NCBI GenBank assembly: GCA_016222805.1 | Contig: JACRQG010000039.1 | Span: 1 to 64,000 of the forward strand | Reading direction: 5' to 3' | Source of the DNA: Verrucomicrobiota bacterium | GTDB lineage: Bacteria; Verrucomicrobiota; Verrucomicrobiia; Opitutales; Opitutaceae | Length of the DNA stretch: 64,000 bases | Shown here: positions 1 to 7,583 of the stretch, in pieces | How positions within the stretch are numbered: the stretch's first letter is position 1 | How the letters are laid out: each line of letters opens with the position of its first letter | The notes under the pieces: model-generated | The model's database searches: none | The model's input: the letters and a program-made list of their open reading frames with translations, nothing else | Told to the model about the DNA's origin: nothing | Made by a program: the position numbers and the translations under genes

Positions 1-526
1 AGAACGGCTGGCCCTCGCTCTGGGCGAAGAAACGGGCGGCCGCGACCGCATATTCCGCGATGTCGGTTTTCCGGGAGAAGTTCGCGTCGGGAATCGCCCG
101 GAAATCGAAGGGAAACGCGCTCTCGGGGTTCACGTGCAACTTGCCGATCAGCCCGGTGCGGTAGCCCGCCGACTTCAGGTAGGTCGCGACGTTGGGTTGG
201 TCCGGCCGGTACATGGCGAACTTGTGGGTCGCCAATCCAATCTGACCGTTCTCGTGCGGATACAGGCCGGTGAGAAACGCCGCGCGCGAAGGAGAGCAGA
301 TCGAGTATGGCACGAAGGCGTTGTCGAACCGGACTCCCTCCCGCGCCAGCCGGTCGAGGTTCGGGGTGCGCGCCTGAGGATCCCCGTAGCAGCCTAGTTC
401 CGGTCCGTTGTCTTCAGAAACAATCAGCAGCACGCTGGGCCGCGTGGCCCCGCAGACGGCGGTGGCGAAGAGGAGCCAGCATCCTCCGAGAACAAAACGC
501 GCGGGCCGCGCGAACGAGTGTTTCAT
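1..526 (-). CDS. Sulfatase, N-terminal part (cut by window edge)
   Basis: This is the first ~175 residues of a secreted sulfatase that continues beyond base 1. The ATG at 526 opens a signal peptide (basic start, hydrophobic core to about residue 25). It is followed by the metal-binding stretch LLIVSEDN, the family motif TPNLDRLAREGVRF at about 54-67, and the formylglycine site CSPSR with Cys at about 77. These are hallmarks of type I sulfatases, which hydrolyse sulfate esters or sulfamates after Cys is converted to formylglycine. The SEDNGPELGCYGD block resembles N-sulfoglucosamine sulfohydrolase-like members, but the substrate cannot be fixed from this fragment. No maturating enzyme (anSME or FGE) is seen in the window. 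The family is certain; the specificity is a guess. Confidence 0.88.
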   Translation of the reverse strand, partial: MKHSFARPARFVLGGCWLLFATAVCGATRPSVLLIVSEDNGPELGCYGDPQARTPNLDRLAREGVRFDNAFVPYSICSPSRAAFLTGLYPHENGQIGLATHKFAMYRPDQPNVATYLKSAGYRTGLIGKLHVNPESAFPFDFRAIPDANFSRKTDIAEYAVAAARFFAQSEGQPF

Positions 527-1046
527 GGGCTAGGTTCAGGATTACGACCAAAAGTCGCGAGACACCAACGCGCGGAGGTTCGGTGATTCCCAAGGCCGCG
601 TCCAGACCGGCGTGCCGGGGTCGCGCGATGGACCGGAAGAAGCGGGATCGGGGCGCTGGAATCCCCCCGGAACGCGTCGCAAGAACCACGGTGCGAGGCG
701 GCGGAGGCAGGCACACCCGCGGCGCACCCGGTGAAATACCGCGTTGTGCATGGCCCGCTTGGGCCGCTTCTTCGACCGGCCGGGCTTTCGTCCTCGGGCG
801 GTCACGGGATCGAAAATTGCCCTCTCCCCGTGTCGCAGGTCGCCGGGTTGGGATGTTGTCGGGCTGGCGGTTGCCACCCCCAGCGCCGAGCGGAATGTGA
901 TCTGACGCCCGAACCTGAACTGCAGTGCAAAGCAGTCCCCTTGGGGGATCCTGCCACGCGAACGATGGAGTGCTCCGCTGAGGGCTTCCCTGCTGGCTGG
1001 CGCTTGCGCCGCTCTGTGACTGCACAACCCAACTAAAGTCCTTGCC
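527..1046. other. Gene-free stretch upstream of padR-like gene
   Basis: About 520 bases without a convincing gene. Open frames on both strands have Arg/Pro-rich, low-complexity translations typical of GC-rich shadows. The stretch holds one copy of the 38-nt direct repeat (585-622) whose other copy lies after the PadR/HAAS-Wzz pair. The last ~30 bases before the PadR start contain an inverted repeat annotated separately. Nothing else is recognised here. Confidence 0.6.
585..622 (+). repeat. 38-nt direct repeat, copy 1
   Basis: Begins GATTCCCAAGGCCGCGTCCA and ends CGGCGTGCCGGGGTC. It matches 2311-2348 at 37 of 38 positions in the same orientation. The two copies bracket the PadR and HAAS-Wzz genes. 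It contains the small palindrome CCGGCGTGCCGG. Confidence 0.8.
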
Positions 1047-1065
1047 TACATAGCACCGCTAGGTA
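1047..1065. promoter_or_regulatory. Candidate PadR operator (inverted repeat)
   Basis: TACATAGC-ACC-GCTAGGTA is an inverted repeat with 8-bp arms matching at 7 of 8 positions. It lies 11 bases upstream of the PadR start codon. PadR proteins commonly autorepress from AT-containing palindromes at their own promoter, and this is a conspicuously AT-rich island in GC-rich DNA. Function as the autoregulatory operator is inferred from position and symmetry only. Confidence 0.45.
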
Positions 1066-1076
1066 CTCAGGTGCGT

Positions 1077-1406
1077 ATGAGAAAGGAACTCGTCGCGGCG
1101 TCGGCCGAGCCGTTGATACTCTCGTTGCTCGCCGAGGGCGACAGCTACGGATATGCAATCCTCCAGGAGATTCGGGCGCGATCACGGGAGGAAATTCAGT
1201 GGACGGATGGCATGCTTTACCCGGTCCTGCATCGGCTGGAAGACAACGGTTGGATTACGTCGCGGTGGGTCGAAATCGAGAACGGACGGAAGCGGAAGTA
1301 CTATTCGATCCGGAAGGGCGGCCTCAAGGCGCTGAAGACCCAGCGTGAGGAATGGCTGGCCGTGCACCGCGTGCTCACGAGCTTTGGAGGAAGTGCCCAT
1401 GTTTGA
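1077..1406 (+). CDS. PadR family transcriptional regulator
   Basis: A 109-residue winged-helix repressor of the short PadR type. The sequence runs RKELVAASAEPLILSLL, then SYGYAILQEI and the recognition region WTDGMLYPVLHRLEDNGWI, then a beta-wing rich in Arg/Lys (GRKRKYYSI) and a C-terminal helix for dimerisation. The ATG at 1077 is preferred because relatives begin MRKEL; a GTG at 1071 is an alternative. Its 3' end overlaps the next gene by 8 bases, so the two are translationally coupled. PadR regulators encoded with a HAAS-domain membrane protein normally control that protein's operon, and the inverted repeat just upstream suggests autoregulation. The ligand is unknown. Confidence 0.9.
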   Translation: MRKELVAASAEPLILSLLAEGDSYGYAILQEIRARSREEIQWTDGMLYPVLHRLEDNGWITSRWVEIENGRKRKYYSIRKGGLKALKTQREEWLAVHRVLTSFGGSAHV

Positions 1407-2280
1407 ACTTGAACGTGAACTGCGATGGTGGCGAGAGGCGATGTCCGGAGCCGGACACGCGCCGGAGATCCTCGCCGAACTCGAGGAGCATCTCCGCGAG
1501 GACGTGGAGCGGCGCGCCCGTGCGGGCACGTCGTTGCCCGACGCGTGGATCGCCGCGCGCGATCAGATCGGCGAACCGGGCGCGTTGCGCCGTGAGTTTG
1601 CGCGCGCCGGACGCGTCGACCTGATCGGCACCCTGCGCGCACACCAATGGAAACTCCTGCTTTGTGTCGGCGCAGGCCTGCTGACGGCGTCCTATTTTCA
1701 CCTGGTGCGGCCGGCGACGTATCAGTCGGAAGCGAAGCTGTTCCTCCGCTGGAGCCCGCCGCAGTCGCAGCCCGCGGCGGGTGACCCGGTTGTCCGTGAC
1801 GGCCGGAGAGCGAGCTTGCTGCAGCAGGAGGTAGAGATCATGTCCAGTATGGATCTGGCGGTGCGCGTGGCGGAGAACCTCGGCGCTGCTCGCATTCTCG
1901 GTGGACCTGGCGACGTAGCTCACGCTGCCGCGGCGGTGCGAAGAGGTCTGACGGTGTCAGGCGCACCGCATTCAAGTGTGGTTCACGCCTCCTTTCATCA
2001 CCCCAACGCCGAACTCGTGCCGATCGTCCTGAGCGAGGTGCTCAGGGAATACCTCCGGCTTCGCAGGCTGATACCTCGGGAGTCGCACCTTGCTCTCCCG
2101 GTGGAGGAACAGATCTCGAACGTCAGCCTGATTCAAACTGCTTCTCCCGCGTTCTTTGATTTCAACGCGCTCGTCCGGCTGCAGATCATGCCAGTCCTCG
2201 CGGGCATTCTTGCGGGCGTCGCGTGGGTGATGGTGAGCCGGAGCGGCAGGCGCCCGCTGAGATTCGCACGCCACGCATAG
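1399..2280 (+). CDS. HAAS-domain membrane protein fused to a compact Wzz-like domain
   Basis: Starts at the ATG at 1399, behind the Shine-Dalgarno GGAGGAAG, inside the end of the PadR gene; 293 residues. Residues ~1-68 look like a HAAS (permease-prefix) helical domain (FELERELRWWRE, EILAELEEHLREDVE, GEPGALRREF). A first membrane helix lies at ~84-103. It is followed by a Wzz/chain-length-determinant N-terminal motif (YQSEAKLFLR, then QQEVEIMSSMDLAVRVAENLG). A Wzz-like end (VSLIQTASPAF) leads into a second membrane helix at ~263-283. The long coiled coil normally found between these Wzz parts is missing. The HAAS domain probably works with the PadR protein. The role of the mini-Wzz part is unknown; a link to exopolysaccharide or envelope sensing is inferred. 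Confidence 0.75.
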   Translation: MFELERELRWWREAMSGAGHAPEILAELEEHLREDVERRARAGTSLPDAWIAARDQIGEPGALRREFARAGRVDLIGTLRAHQWKLLLCVGAGLLTASYFHLVRPATYQSEAKLFLRWSPPQSQPAAGDPVVRDGRRASLLQQEVEIMSSMDLAVRVAENLGAARILGGPGDVAHAAAAVRRGLTVSGAPHSSVVHASFHHPNAELVPIVLSEVLREYLRLRRLIPRESHLALPVEEQISNVSLIQTASPAFFDFNALVRLQIMPVLAGILAGVAWVMVSRSGRRPLRFARHA

Positions 2281-2310
2281 GTTTGACTGCTTCCGAACGG
2301 GTCTTGCTGA

Positions 2311-2348
2311 GATTCCCAAGGCCGCGTCCAGATCGGCGTGCCGGGGTC
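2311..2348 (+). repeat. 38-nt direct repeat, copy 2
   Basis: Second copy of the repeat at 585-622, same orientation, with one difference (T for C at base 22 of the unit). It lies 31 bases after the stop of the HAAS-Wzz gene, so the two copies frame a ~1.7-kb two-gene segment. Confidence 0.8.
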
Positions 2349-2370
2349 TCCGACTCCGTCCGGCATGTTC

Positions 2371-2409
2371 GATCTCCTTGTCGACACCGGCCTCAGCGAG
2401 GCCGGCTAC
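2371..2409 (+). repeat. Interspersed palindromic repeat, family A
   Basis: CCGGCCTC-AGC-GAGGCCGG has perfect 8-bp arms at 2387-2405. It is preceded by GATCTCCTTGTCGAC and followed by CTAC. The same flank plus palindrome recurs at 7384-7421, and the palindrome alone recurs inverted at 5149-5167. All copies are intergenic, like a REP-type element. Confidence 0.75.
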
Positions 2410-2494
2410 AGCGGACAGTGTTCCCGCGTTGGTTGCGGGTTCTGATCGCGCTGGAGTACCTTCGGACAAGACAGGCCGACCGCGCCCAGGCGCC

Positions 2495-4990
2495 TCAACG
2501 TCGCAGTTCGATCAGGCAGACCATGCCGGCCTGCAAGGGGCGCTCCAGGACCAGGTCGCGGCCGGTCAGGCGGCTTTCCTCCATCAGGTCGAGCCGGTGT
2601 TCGGCATCAATCTGCCAGCGCCGGACGGAAACCACGGTGTCGGCCGGCCACGGCAGGTTGCGCAGCGCCAGCCGGAAGCCCCGGTCCCTGGACTGGAAGT
2701 CACTGATCAGCACCTGTACGCGCGCGCCGTCCGGCGACCGACCGGCCACGATCGCATAACCGCGATCATCGCCACCGGTGGCGGCGAGGCGCTCCGGGGT
2801 TTCGAGCAGCTGCTTCCAGGCCGCGAATGACCAGGCGGAGATCTGCGGTTCTCCGGTGCGCAGGTCGTGCAGGCCCAATCCCGGGTGCCGATCCCCGCAG
2901 TACTGGAACGCGCGGTCGATCCCCGCCTCGAGCAGGCACGCCAGCGTCGAAGCGTAGAAGGCGGCCCCGCGCGGCGTGTGGCTGAAGAGGCGCTGCTGGA
3001 TGCCTGCGTTCCACTCGGTGACGATGTTCTCGGCCCGCGGGTACCCGGTCGCATCCAGCGCCCGCCGCACGCGCTCGGCATCGCGCCGGAACTGGTGGGG
3101 ATTGAAGTCGTCGCGCCCGCCGTAACTGTGCCACGAGAAGAAATCCAGCGGCACCTTGCGCTCCGCACAGTGGCGAAGGAAGCGCTCCACGTAAGCTTCG
3201 CGCAACGCGCCCGTGCAGGCCGGTCCGCCGACCTTCAGCCGGGGAGATAGCGCCTTCAGCGCGCGGGCCGTCTCTTCATAGAGGGTGTAGTACTGTTCCA
3301 CCGTGCCGGTCCAAAACTGCGCGGCGAGGTCGGGTTCGTTCCAAATCTCCCAATACTCGATCGGGTAGCGAAACCCCTCGTTCCAGCCCTCGGTGTAGTG
3401 TCGCACGATGTGCGCACACACCGTCGCCCACTTGCGGAAGTCCTCCCGATCCGCCACGTGCGTAACCCGCCCGTCGGCATCGCGCCGCGTCCCCGGCGGG
3501 TCGTTGATCGGGCCGGGGCGACGCCCCTTCCAACTCGTGCCCAGGCGGAAGAAGCAGCCGAAGCCATTCTCGACGATGGCGCGGATGCGCTCGTCGGAGG
3601 TGCGGAAGTCGTAGCTCGCCGGATCGGTCGGGTCGGCCTCCCACCGTGGAAAAATCTCGTGCCAGTCGGTCGGGCCGTAGAAGTCGTGCGTGCGGATGAA
3701 GTCGATGCCGAAGCGGCGGTAGCTCTCGAGGTGGCTGATCTTCTCTGCACCCGGTTCCCGCGGCCAGGTGTAGGGGCCGCGATTGACCCCGAGCAGCGAG
3801 CGCAACCGGCCGGTCCCCTGCCCCGCATCCACCGAAAGTTCACGCCCTTTCTCCGGGCGATCACCCGCTGGGTCTGGGCGCCGCGCGGGATCCCCGCCCT
3901 TTCCCGGAGCGGGCCGCCGGTCCGCTGGTTCGGGCAAAGGTCCTCGTCGCAGTGCACTCGGCGTGCCGGGCCGCGGTGGCCCGGTCACAAGCAGCAGCCA
4001 TGAACCATCCCGCAGTTTCACCGCACCCGGGTCGGCGCCCGGCACGCGCACGGGTGCCTCACTGGTTGTCCAAGCCACTCCGTCCGCGCTCACCCTTGGC
4101 CACGGCCCCGGACCGGTGCCGAAAAACACCAGGCGGCCATCGTCGCTTTGCACGTTGCCCAGCCAGCGGTCACGCGGAGTCGGCAACTTCACGTCCGCCA
4201 CCCGCTCAAAGGTCAATCCATCCCCGCTGATCGCGTGGTAACCGTTGCCGCCCGGCGGCTCGCGGCGTGGCGCCCCCGGCCCGGGAGGCGGACTGCCTGG
4301 ACCGCCCTTTGGCCTCGGCCCTCCTTCCGGTCGAAATTCCTCCGTGGTCCCGTTGTCGGGCACAAAGAGATGAAACCGGCCGTCGTGCCACGCCACGGCA
4401 CAGTCGATCACGATGCGCCCTTCGATCCCGAAGCGCACCCCGGGCTCGAACTCGAAGTTCACGCCGTCGGAGGAGATCGCCGAGTAGATCGCTGGGGTGC
4501 TGCGACGGAAATCCGGGCTGCGGTTCGAAGTGAAGTACATCCGGATCCGGCCGTCCGGCAGAGGCACCAGCGTCGGATCGAACGGCCGCGCCAAGCCAGC
4601 CTCCATCCGGTCGACCGCGATGGGCCGGGGTGCGGTCCACGTGCGCCCCTCGTCGGAGGAGAAGCACACCGCCACCCGATCAAAGTGCCGGTCATCGTCC
4701 GCCGGGAAGTGTTGAAACGCCGCCAGCAGTCGGCCGTCCCGCAGCCGCGCCACTGTCGGCACCCCCGCGCGCGCAAACGTGGCGAGTGGTTCGCTCCTTC
4801 CGCCCGCCTCGACGCGGTAGACCAGCACATCCTGATCCCAGGGGCCCGGACCGCTGTGGTCGGGACCGCGTTTGGGCGCCGTCGGTTGCGCGCTCGCCAC
4901 GAGCGACGCGGCCAGCACACCCCAAGAGACGATCCGTCTCCGCCCAGGGCTGTCCGGACGGCGAAAACAGGGTGGTGTTCGGCAAGACAC
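2495..4990 (-). CDS. Secreted two-domain protein: sialidase-like propeller plus GH39-type glycosidase
   Basis: About 831 residues if the GTG at 4990 is used. No ATG gives a sensible start, and upstream frame passes through the palindromic repeat at 5149, so a longer protein is unlikely. A hydrophobic leader (VSWGVLAASLVASA) indicates export. The N-terminal half looks like a beta-propeller of the exo-sialidase/glycosidase kind, with an Asp-box (SSDEGRTWT) and blade-like FDPTLVPLPDGRIRMYFTS. A Gly/Pro/Arg-rich linker follows. The C-terminal half resembles GH39 clan-A hydrolases: GVNRGPYTW, acid/base Glu in WEIWNEPD (~552) and nucleophile Glu in VTEWNAG (~659). GH39 members act on xylosides, idurononides or related glycosides; the substrate is unknown here. 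The start codon is the weakest part of the call. Confidence 0.72.
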   Translation of the reverse strand: MSCRTPPCFRRPDSPGRRRIVSWGVLAASLVASAQPTAPKRGPDHSGPGPWDQDVLVYRVEAGGRSEPLATFARAGVPTVARLRDGRLLAAFQHFPADDDRHFDRVAVCFSSDEGRTWTAPRPIAVDRMEAGLARPFDPTLVPLPDGRIRMYFTSNRSPDFRRSTPAIYSAISSDGVNFEFEPGVRFGIEGRIVIDCAVAWHDGRFHLFVPDNGTTEEFRPEGGPRPKGGPGSPPPGPGAPRREPPGGNGYHAISGDGLTFERVADVKLPTPRDRWLGNVQSDDGRLVFFGTGPGPWPRVSADGVAWTTSEAPVRVPGADPGAVKLRDGSWLLLVTGPPRPGTPSALRRGPLPEPADRRPAPGKGGDPARRPDPAGDRPEKGRELSVDAGQGTGRLRSLLGVNRGPYTWPREPGAEKISHLESYRRFGIDFIRTHDFYGPTDWHEIFPRWEADPTDPASYDFRTSDERIRAIVENGFGCFFRLGTSWKGRRPGPINDPPGTRRDADGRVTHVADREDFRKWATVCAHIVRHYTEGWNEGFRYPIEYWEIWNEPDLAAQFWTGTVEQYYTLYEETARALKALSPRLKVGGPACTGALREAYVERFLRHCAERKVPLDFFSWHSYGGRDDFNPHQFRRDAERVRRALDATGYPRAENIVTEWNAGIQQRLFSHTPRGAAFYASTLACLLEAGIDRAFQYCGDRHPGLGLHDLRTGEPQISAWSFAAWKQLLETPERLAATGGDDRGYAIVAGRSPDGARVQVLISDFQSRDRGFRLALRNLPWPADTVVSVRRWQIDAEHRLDLMEESRLTGRDLVLERPLQAGMVCLIELRR

Positions 4991-5148
4991 AGGTTCGGGA
5001 GGGGTACCGTCGGCGAGAGGAAGCAGGCTCCCGCGGCACTGTTCACTTTGCCCGTGGCTCCGAAGGCCGCAACCAAACTTGTCGCCGTGCTTGCCCGAAG
5101 GAAAAGCGTAGTCGCGTGCGAGCCCAACTCTCTTGGAGCCCGCTGCAG

Positions 5149-5167
5149 CCGGCCTCGCTGAGGCCGG
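5149..5167 (-). repeat. Interspersed palindromic repeat, family A (inverted copy)
   Basis: CCGGCCTC-GCT-GAGGCCGG has the same 8-bp arms as the copies at 2387 and 7399. The loop is the complement of AGC, so this copy is in the opposite orientation. It lies between the divergent GH39 fusion and phosphatase genes. Confidence 0.7.
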
Positions 5168-5274
5168 TCCGTGGCCCGCGCCTCCGGTTCCATCGGCGTC
5201 CGGCGTCAATCCGAGATGCGCCACGCCACCGCGCCCTCATTTCCCCATCGCCGGCCGCCTGCCGGGCAAACAGC

Positions 5275-5880
5275 ATGGGGACCGCCATGGGGCGCGACTT
5301 CCTCTTCCTCACCCACCCCGACGTCGTGATCGATCCGCAGCTGCCCGTGCCGCGCTGGCCCCTTTCTGCGCGGGGACGGGAGCGGATGCAGCGGTTCCTC
5401 GCCGCCCCCTGGGTGCGGACGATCGGCGCCGTCTGGTGCAGCGACGAGCAGAAGGCCATCGACGCGGCCGAAATCCTGTCCGGGGGTCTGGGCTTGCGTT
5501 TCCAAACTCACGCCGAGCTCGGCGAGAACGATCGCTCCGCCACCGGCTACCTGGCCACGGCCGAGTTCGAGGCCACCGCCGACCAGTTCTTCGCCCATCC
5601 CCACGACAGCATCCGCGGCTGGGAACGCGCGGTCGATGCCCAAGCCAGAATCGTCCGCGCCGTCACCCATGTCGCCTGCGCGACGCCGGGCGACACCCCG
5701 GTGTGCGTCGTCTCGCACGGCGGCGTGGGGGCCTTGCTCTTCTGTCACCTCGCCCGCGTTCCCATTTCCCGCCAGCACGATCAACCTCCGGGTGCCGGCG
5801 GCTACTTTTTCCGCTGGCGTGGGCCAGCCGGCGAGCTCGTGCATGGGTGGCGGTCGATTGACTCCCCGGAATTCCCATGA
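5275..5880 (+). CDS. Histidine phosphatase family protein (divergent active-site motif)
   Basis: A 201-residue cytoplasmic protein of the phosphoglycerate mutase-like superfamily. The catalytic N-terminal RHG motif appears as LTHPDVVID, so the His is kept but the Arg is Thr. Further along are PVPRWPLSARGRERMQRF, the acidic region ELGENDRSATGYL and the second catalytic His in VCVVSHGGVGALL. A subfamily with THP-type motifs exists to my knowledge, so the change alone does not mean loss of function. The substrate is unknown. The ATG at 5275 is used; a second ATG at 5287 is possible. The stop overlaps the start of the following S41 peptidase (ATGA), indicating co-expression. Confidence 0.8.
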   Translation: MGTAMGRDFLFLTHPDVVIDPQLPVPRWPLSARGRERMQRFLAAPWVRTIGAVWCSDEQKAIDAAEILSGGLGLRFQTHAELGENDRSATGYLATAEFEATADQFFAHPHDSIRGWERAVDAQARIVRAVTHVACATPGDTPVCVVSHGGVGALLFCHLARVPISRQHDQPPGAGGYFFRWRGPAGELVHGWRSIDSPEFP

Positions 5881-7280
5881 ATCCCGCGCGCTTGCTATCC
5901 CGTGTGCTCGTCGCAGCGGCACTGTTCGCCAGTCCCGCGGCGGTGCCGGCGGCCACACCCGTGCCCGCCACGCCGAACGCGTCGCCTCCGTCGTCCGACC
6001 CGAAGCCACCGGAGGTTTCTCCCGAGGAAATCTTCACGGCGCTGTGCCGGGCCCTGCGCGAGAACTACCCGATGCTGGAACTGACCGGCTGGAAGGAGGC
6101 CTGGGTCCAGGAGTTCTCCACCCGCCTCCGAGCCGCTCCGGATCGCGCCGCCGCCTTCGCCCTGATGGAGGAACTGGTCTGCCGTCTCAACGATTACCAT
6201 ACCCGCCTCTCCTGGCCCGGCCGCCCACGCTTGCTCGCACCCCTCCTGGACGCCGAGCCCGTGCTCCTCTCCGCCGACAACAACGGTCCGCGCGCCGTCT
6301 GGGATGAACGGCCGCCGCTGGAGATGCCCTCCCTGCACGGCCTGACCATCGCCGTGACTTTCGCTCCGGCGGGGAGCGAGGCCCAGGTGGGAGATGAGAT
6401 TCTCGCGATCGATGGTTTGCCGGTGGCGGAAGCCCTCGCGCAATCCTGGCGGCGGGCCGTGGGGTCCTCCGCGGCGGGCAAACTTCGCTCCGCCTTGGAT
6501 CGCGCCCTCGCGGGGCCGCCGAGCACGACGCTGCGCCTGCAGGTGCGACGGGGATCAAATCCGCCCGCGGGGGAAACCGCGGCGATCACCGCGCCGCGCG
6601 GCCGCCGGCCGGTGGAGGATCAACTCTCGAGCCGCGAGGTGGAGGGAGTTCCCGTGCTGCGCATCAGCCACTGGGGCACGCGCGAGGGCACCGGGCTGCG
6701 GGATCGCTTCGACGCCGAACTTGAGCGCTGGCGGAATCGACCCGGCCTGATTCTCGATGTCCGCGGCAACGGCGGCGGCAGCGACGGCCTGGCGGAAGAA
6801 GTCATGGGCCGCTTCCTGCGCGCACCGGTGATCGCGAGCATCTCCTTCCAGCGCCGCGTGCCGGAGCAAACCTTTGGCCGGTTCGTCTCGATGGCGAAAC
6901 CGCGCGGTCCCTGGAGCTACGAGGGGCGCGTCGCCGTGCTGACGGATGAGGGCAGCATGAGCGCCTGCGAACACTTCGTTTCCGGGATGATCGAGGCCGG
7001 CGCCCTGGCCTGCGGCACGCCGACCAGTGGGGCCTGCGGCTGGATTCGGACGGTCGAACTCCCCGGTGGCGTGCGGTTGAATGTGTCGCGCACTTATCCG
7101 CTCCACACCGGCGGCATTCCGTCGCCACTGCTGGGCATCCCGCCACACCTCTGGGCACCGCGCACCCTCGCCGACGTCCGAGCCGGCCGGGATACCGCCC
7201 TCGCCGCCGCGCTGCGCTGGGTGCAAGGCACCGCGCCCCTGCCTCTGCGGCTGCAGCCCGTCGCGCCGCTGTCGCGGTAG
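5877..7280 (+). CDS. S41 family peptidase (tricorn/IRBP-like type), secreted
   Basis: 467 residues with a clear signal peptide (LLSRVLVAAALFASPAAVPAA). A helical N-terminal region is followed by a PDZ-like segment (AQVGDEILAIDGLPV, ~160-180). The S41 core has GLILDVRGNGGGSDG at ~293 and the nucleophile region DEGSMSACEHF with the probable catalytic Ser at 362. The Lys that follows in CtpA-type enzymes (usually in GKG) is absent: the corresponding part reads GTPTSGACGW. That matches S41 members of the tricorn/IRBP branch, which do not use a Ser-Lys dyad. It overlaps the phosphatase gene by 4 bases. The cleaved substrate is unknown; periplasmic peptide or protein turnover is likely. Confidence 0.87.
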   Translation: MNPARLLSRVLVAAALFASPAAVPAATPVPATPNASPPSSDPKPPEVSPEEIFTALCRALRENYPMLELTGWKEAWVQEFSTRLRAAPDRAAAFALMEELVCRLNDYHTRLSWPGRPRLLAPLLDAEPVLLSADNNGPRAVWDERPPLEMPSLHGLTIAVTFAPAGSEAQVGDEILAIDGLPVAEALAQSWRRAVGSSAAGKLRSALDRALAGPPSTTLRLQVRRGSNPPAGETAAITAPRGRRPVEDQLSSREVEGVPVLRISHWGTREGTGLRDRFDAELERWRNRPGLILDVRGNGGGSDGLAEEVMGRFLRAPVIASISFQRRVPEQTFGRFVSMAKPRGPWSYEGRVAVLTDEGSMSACEHFVSGMIEAGALACGTPTSGACGWIRTVELPGGVRLNVSRTYPLHTGGIPSPLLGIPPHLWAPRTLADVRAGRDTALAAALRWVQGTAPLPLRLQPVAPLSR

Positions 7281-7349
7281 GCCGGGTTCTTTGCGAACCG
7301 AAGTGCACCCCTCCCAATCCACTCCGTACCGCTTCGCGACGATGGTGTT

Positions 7350-7373
7350 GTAGCCGGGGGCGCCGACCCCGGC
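7350..7373 (+). repeat. Intergenic GTAGCC palindrome
   Basis: GTA followed by GCCGGGG-gcgccga-CCCCGGC: perfect 7-bp arms with a 7-nt loop. The GTAGCC lead resembles the flank of the other palindromic elements in the window. It sits 10 bases before the family A copy at 7384, so two hairpins occupy the 303-base gap between the S41 peptidase and the sulfatase pseudogene. Nothing else is recognised in that gap. Confidence 0.55.
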
Positions 7374-7383
7374 CAAATCCATT

Positions 7384-7421
7384 GATCTCCTGGTCGAGCC
7401 GGCCTCAGCGAGGCCGGCTAC
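7384..7421 (+). repeat. Interspersed palindromic repeat, family A
   Basis: GATCTCCTGGTCGAG followed by CCGGCCTC-AGC-GAGGCCGG and CTAC. It is nearly identical over ~38 bases to 2371-2409, including sequence outside the hairpin arms. This shows a true shared repeat unit rather than two independent hairpins. Confidence 0.75.
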
Positions 7422-7583
7422 TGCGCGCGAAGTTCCGCCCCTTTTGCGGCCTTCGCGGTTTGGCGTGAGCCTGGATTGGTCTGTGCGCCCTCACCCATCC
7501 GGGTTTCCCCGTGTTCCCCGGTGGTTCCCTGGCCTGGGAGGCTGGACTTGTGCCGCGCGAGGCTTGGGTTTCAGAATCCCGGC

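Noticed and set aside
4991-5224. Longer N-terminal start (5224) for the GH39 fusion protein
   Set aside because: The extension is low-complexity, runs through the family A palindrome at 5149 and would place the signal peptide ~100 residues inside the protein.
5877-7280. S41 peptidase judged inactive because the CtpA-type Lys is missing
   Set aside because: The surrounding sequence fits the tricorn/IRBP-like branch, which does not use that Lys, so absence is not evidence of inactivation.
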